This document shows, in pieces, positions 52,091-53,210 of a DNA stretch of 53,210 nt. The stretch comes from JANRIC01 sp033765345. GTDB taxonomy: Bacteria > Bacteroidota > Bacteroidia > Cytophagales > Microscillaceae. The stretch is from positions 1-53,210 of the forward strand of contig JANRIC010000092.1 of NCBI GenBank assembly GCA_033765345.1. Reading direction: 5' to 3'. Each line of letters begins with the position of its first letter. Positions within the stretch are counted from its first letter, which is position 1. A program made the position numbers and the translations under genes. The notes below the pieces were generated by a model. It was not told where the DNA came from and searched no databases. It saw only the letters and a list, made by a program, of their open reading frames with translations.

Positions 52091-53069
52091 AACTATTTTT
52101 TTTAAGACCTTCTGCAAACTCCTTTGCAAAATAAGTCAAAATTACATCCGCTCCGGCTCTTTTAATACTTAATAGGCATTCCAACATTGCTTTTTCACCA
52201 TCCAGCCAGCCATGTTGATGGGCGGCTTTGATCATGGCATATTCTCCACTGACATTGTAGGCAGCAATCGGAATGTCAAAATTATCCCGCAGTCTGAAAA
52301 TCACATCCAGATAAGGTAAAGCAGGCTTGACCATCAGAAAATCTGCACCTTCATCTTCGTCCAATTCAGCCTCGAGAATGGCTTCTCGGGCATTGGCAGG
52401 GTTCATCTGATATGTTTTTTTGTCACCGAATTTGGGGGCGGAGTCCAGTGCATCCCGGAAAGGTCCATAAAAAGCACTGGCATATTTGGCAGTATAAGCC
52501 ATAATGGATACATCCGTGAACCCTGCATCGTCCAACTCTTCCCGAATATAACCCACACGTCCATCCATCATATCCGAAGGAGCTACGATGTCGGCACCAG
52601 CTTCTGCCTGCGCAATAGCCATTTTAGCAAGAATTTCAAGGGTTTCATCATTGAGGATTTGCCCGTCTTTGACCAGCCCATCGTGCCCGTCGGAGCTATA
52701 TGGATCCATAGCCACGTCCGTAATCAGACAAATCTGAGGAAATTGTGCCTTGATCTCCCGAATGGCTTTGAGATAGAGCCCATTCTTATTCCAGCTTTCG
52801 CTGGCTTGGGAGTCTTTGAGTTTTTCATTCAAACTGGGGAAAGGCGCAAAAGCCATCATGCCCAACTCCACACAGGCGGCGATTTCTTCAAGCAAAAGAT
52901 CTAGCGAATACCGATAAATGCCCGGCATAGAACTTACTTCAATTTTCTGGCTTTGACCTTCAATCAAAAAAAGTGGAAAAATTAGGTCATTGACCAAAAC
53001 ATGGTTTTCCTGCACCATATTACGAATGATGGCAGATTTGCGATTGCGACGTGGACGACGAGTAAACAT
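52065..53069 (-). CDS. hemB: Porphobilinogen synthase (delta-aminolevulinic acid dehydratase)
   Basis: A 334-residue ALAD. Catalytic Schiff-base lysines are in AYTAKYAS and MVKPALPYLDV, and the substrate-binding AAYNVSGEYAMI segment is present. The metal-site segment reads DVAMDPYSSDGHDG; the cysteines of zinc-dependent enzymes are replaced by Ala and Asp, so it belongs to the magnesium-type group. It condenses two 5-aminolevulinate molecules in haem biosynthesis. The start at 53069 is the first ATG and lies just three or four bases from a 9-bp tandem repeat that occupies its upstream region. Confidence 0.97.
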   Translation of the reverse strand: MFTRRPRRNRKSAIIRNMVQENHVLVNDLIFPLFLIEGQSQKIEVSSMPGIYRYSLDLLLEEIAACVELGMMAFAPFPSLNEKLKDSQASESWNKNGLYLKAIREIKAQFPQICLITDVAMDPYSSDGHDGLVKDGQILNDETLEILAKMAIAQAEAGADIVAPSDMMDGRVGYIREELDDAGFTDVSIMAYTAKYASAFYGPFRDALDSAPKFGDKKTYQMNPANAREAILEAELDEDEGADFLMVKPALPYLDVIFRLRDNFDIPIAAYNVSGEYAMIKAAHQHGWLDGEKAMLECLLSIKRAGADVILTYFAKEFAEGLKKNSFRPEGLTF

Positions 53070-53073
53070 ACTG

Positions 53074-53210
53074 TAATAATTAAAATAATTAAAATAATTA
53101 AAATAATTAAAATAATTAAAATAATTAAAATAATTAAAATAATTAAAATAATTAAAATAATTAAAATAATTAAAATAATTAAAATAATTAAAATAATTAA
53201 AATAATTAAA
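53074..53210. repeat. 9-bp AT-rich tandem repeat upstream of hemB
   Basis: The unit TTAAAATAA is repeated about 15 times without visible error up to the window end. It begins four bases before the hemB ATG (which starts at 53069 and reads leftward). The array therefore occupies the expected 5' untranslated region and promoter of hemB. The abrupt end of the window inside the array suggests an assembly break. Confidence 0.95.

Overview
The window is a low-GC bacterial chromosome segment from a member of the Bacteroidota, probably a Cytophagales- or Saprospirales-like lineage; the genus cannot be read from the sequence. The signs are ECF sigma factors paired with membrane-anchored beta-barrel proteins, DUF4296 and DUF349 proteins, a SusC-type regulatory domain, several TAnnTTTG promoter elements, and few Shine-Dalgarno sequences. 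Its left edge lies inside a 42-bp tandem repeat and its right edge inside a 9-bp AT repeat, so the right edge may be a contig end.

Region 1 (1-8.7 kb) holds an ECF sigma/membrane-barrel pair, an ECF sigma/RskA-type anti-sigma pair, a free-standing copy of the anti-sigma N-terminal domain, a lipoprotein overlapping a glycosyltransferase-like gene, a PhyH-family oxygenase, a secreted protein with a strong terminator, and an omega-amidase-type nitrilase.

Region 2 (8.7-15.9 kb, minus strand) is a restriction/defence block. It contains an McrBC pair with a STAS-like gene between the two subunits, an acetyltransferase with a decayed duplicate beside it, and a 944-residue protein. I read that protein as a degenerate type ISP restriction-modification protein that has lost the nuclease, the helicase and both key methyltransferase motifs. 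This is one of the two best candidates for an undescribed system.

Region 3 (16-23.2 kb) has a MuiA/DUF4139 protein with a SusC-like domain inserted, a pseudogene split by a compact hairpin element with a 6-bp target duplication, tRNA-Thr(TGT) with its terminator, a DUF349 protein, and two small genes, one of them a 59-residue Hsp20-tail-like ORF.

Region 4 (23.1-36.8 kb) is carbohydrate metabolism. galT, galK and two SSS symporters form a galactose-type cluster, and one symporter carries an in-frame TAG. Nearby are two Gfo/Idh/MocA oxidoreductases, a TIM-barrel isomerase, a cupin, a secreted EEP hydrolase, a PhyH oxygenase beside a decayed AraC regulator, and a VapBC-type toxin-antitoxin pair.

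Region 5 (36.8-53.2 kb) starts with a seven-copy 42-bp minisatellite and an unusual multi-arm terminator. It continues with mutS2, a DUF4296 lipoprotein and carB (without the C-terminal allosteric domain), an AAA-ATPase/PD-(D/E)XK protein, and a second sigma/barrel pair. A 776-residue reverse transcriptase follows that does not look like a retron or a group II intron protein. It is divergently transcribed from an ATPase/TOPRIM-like pair that resembles abortive-infection modules. hemB closes the window. The reverse transcriptase locus is the second candidate system.
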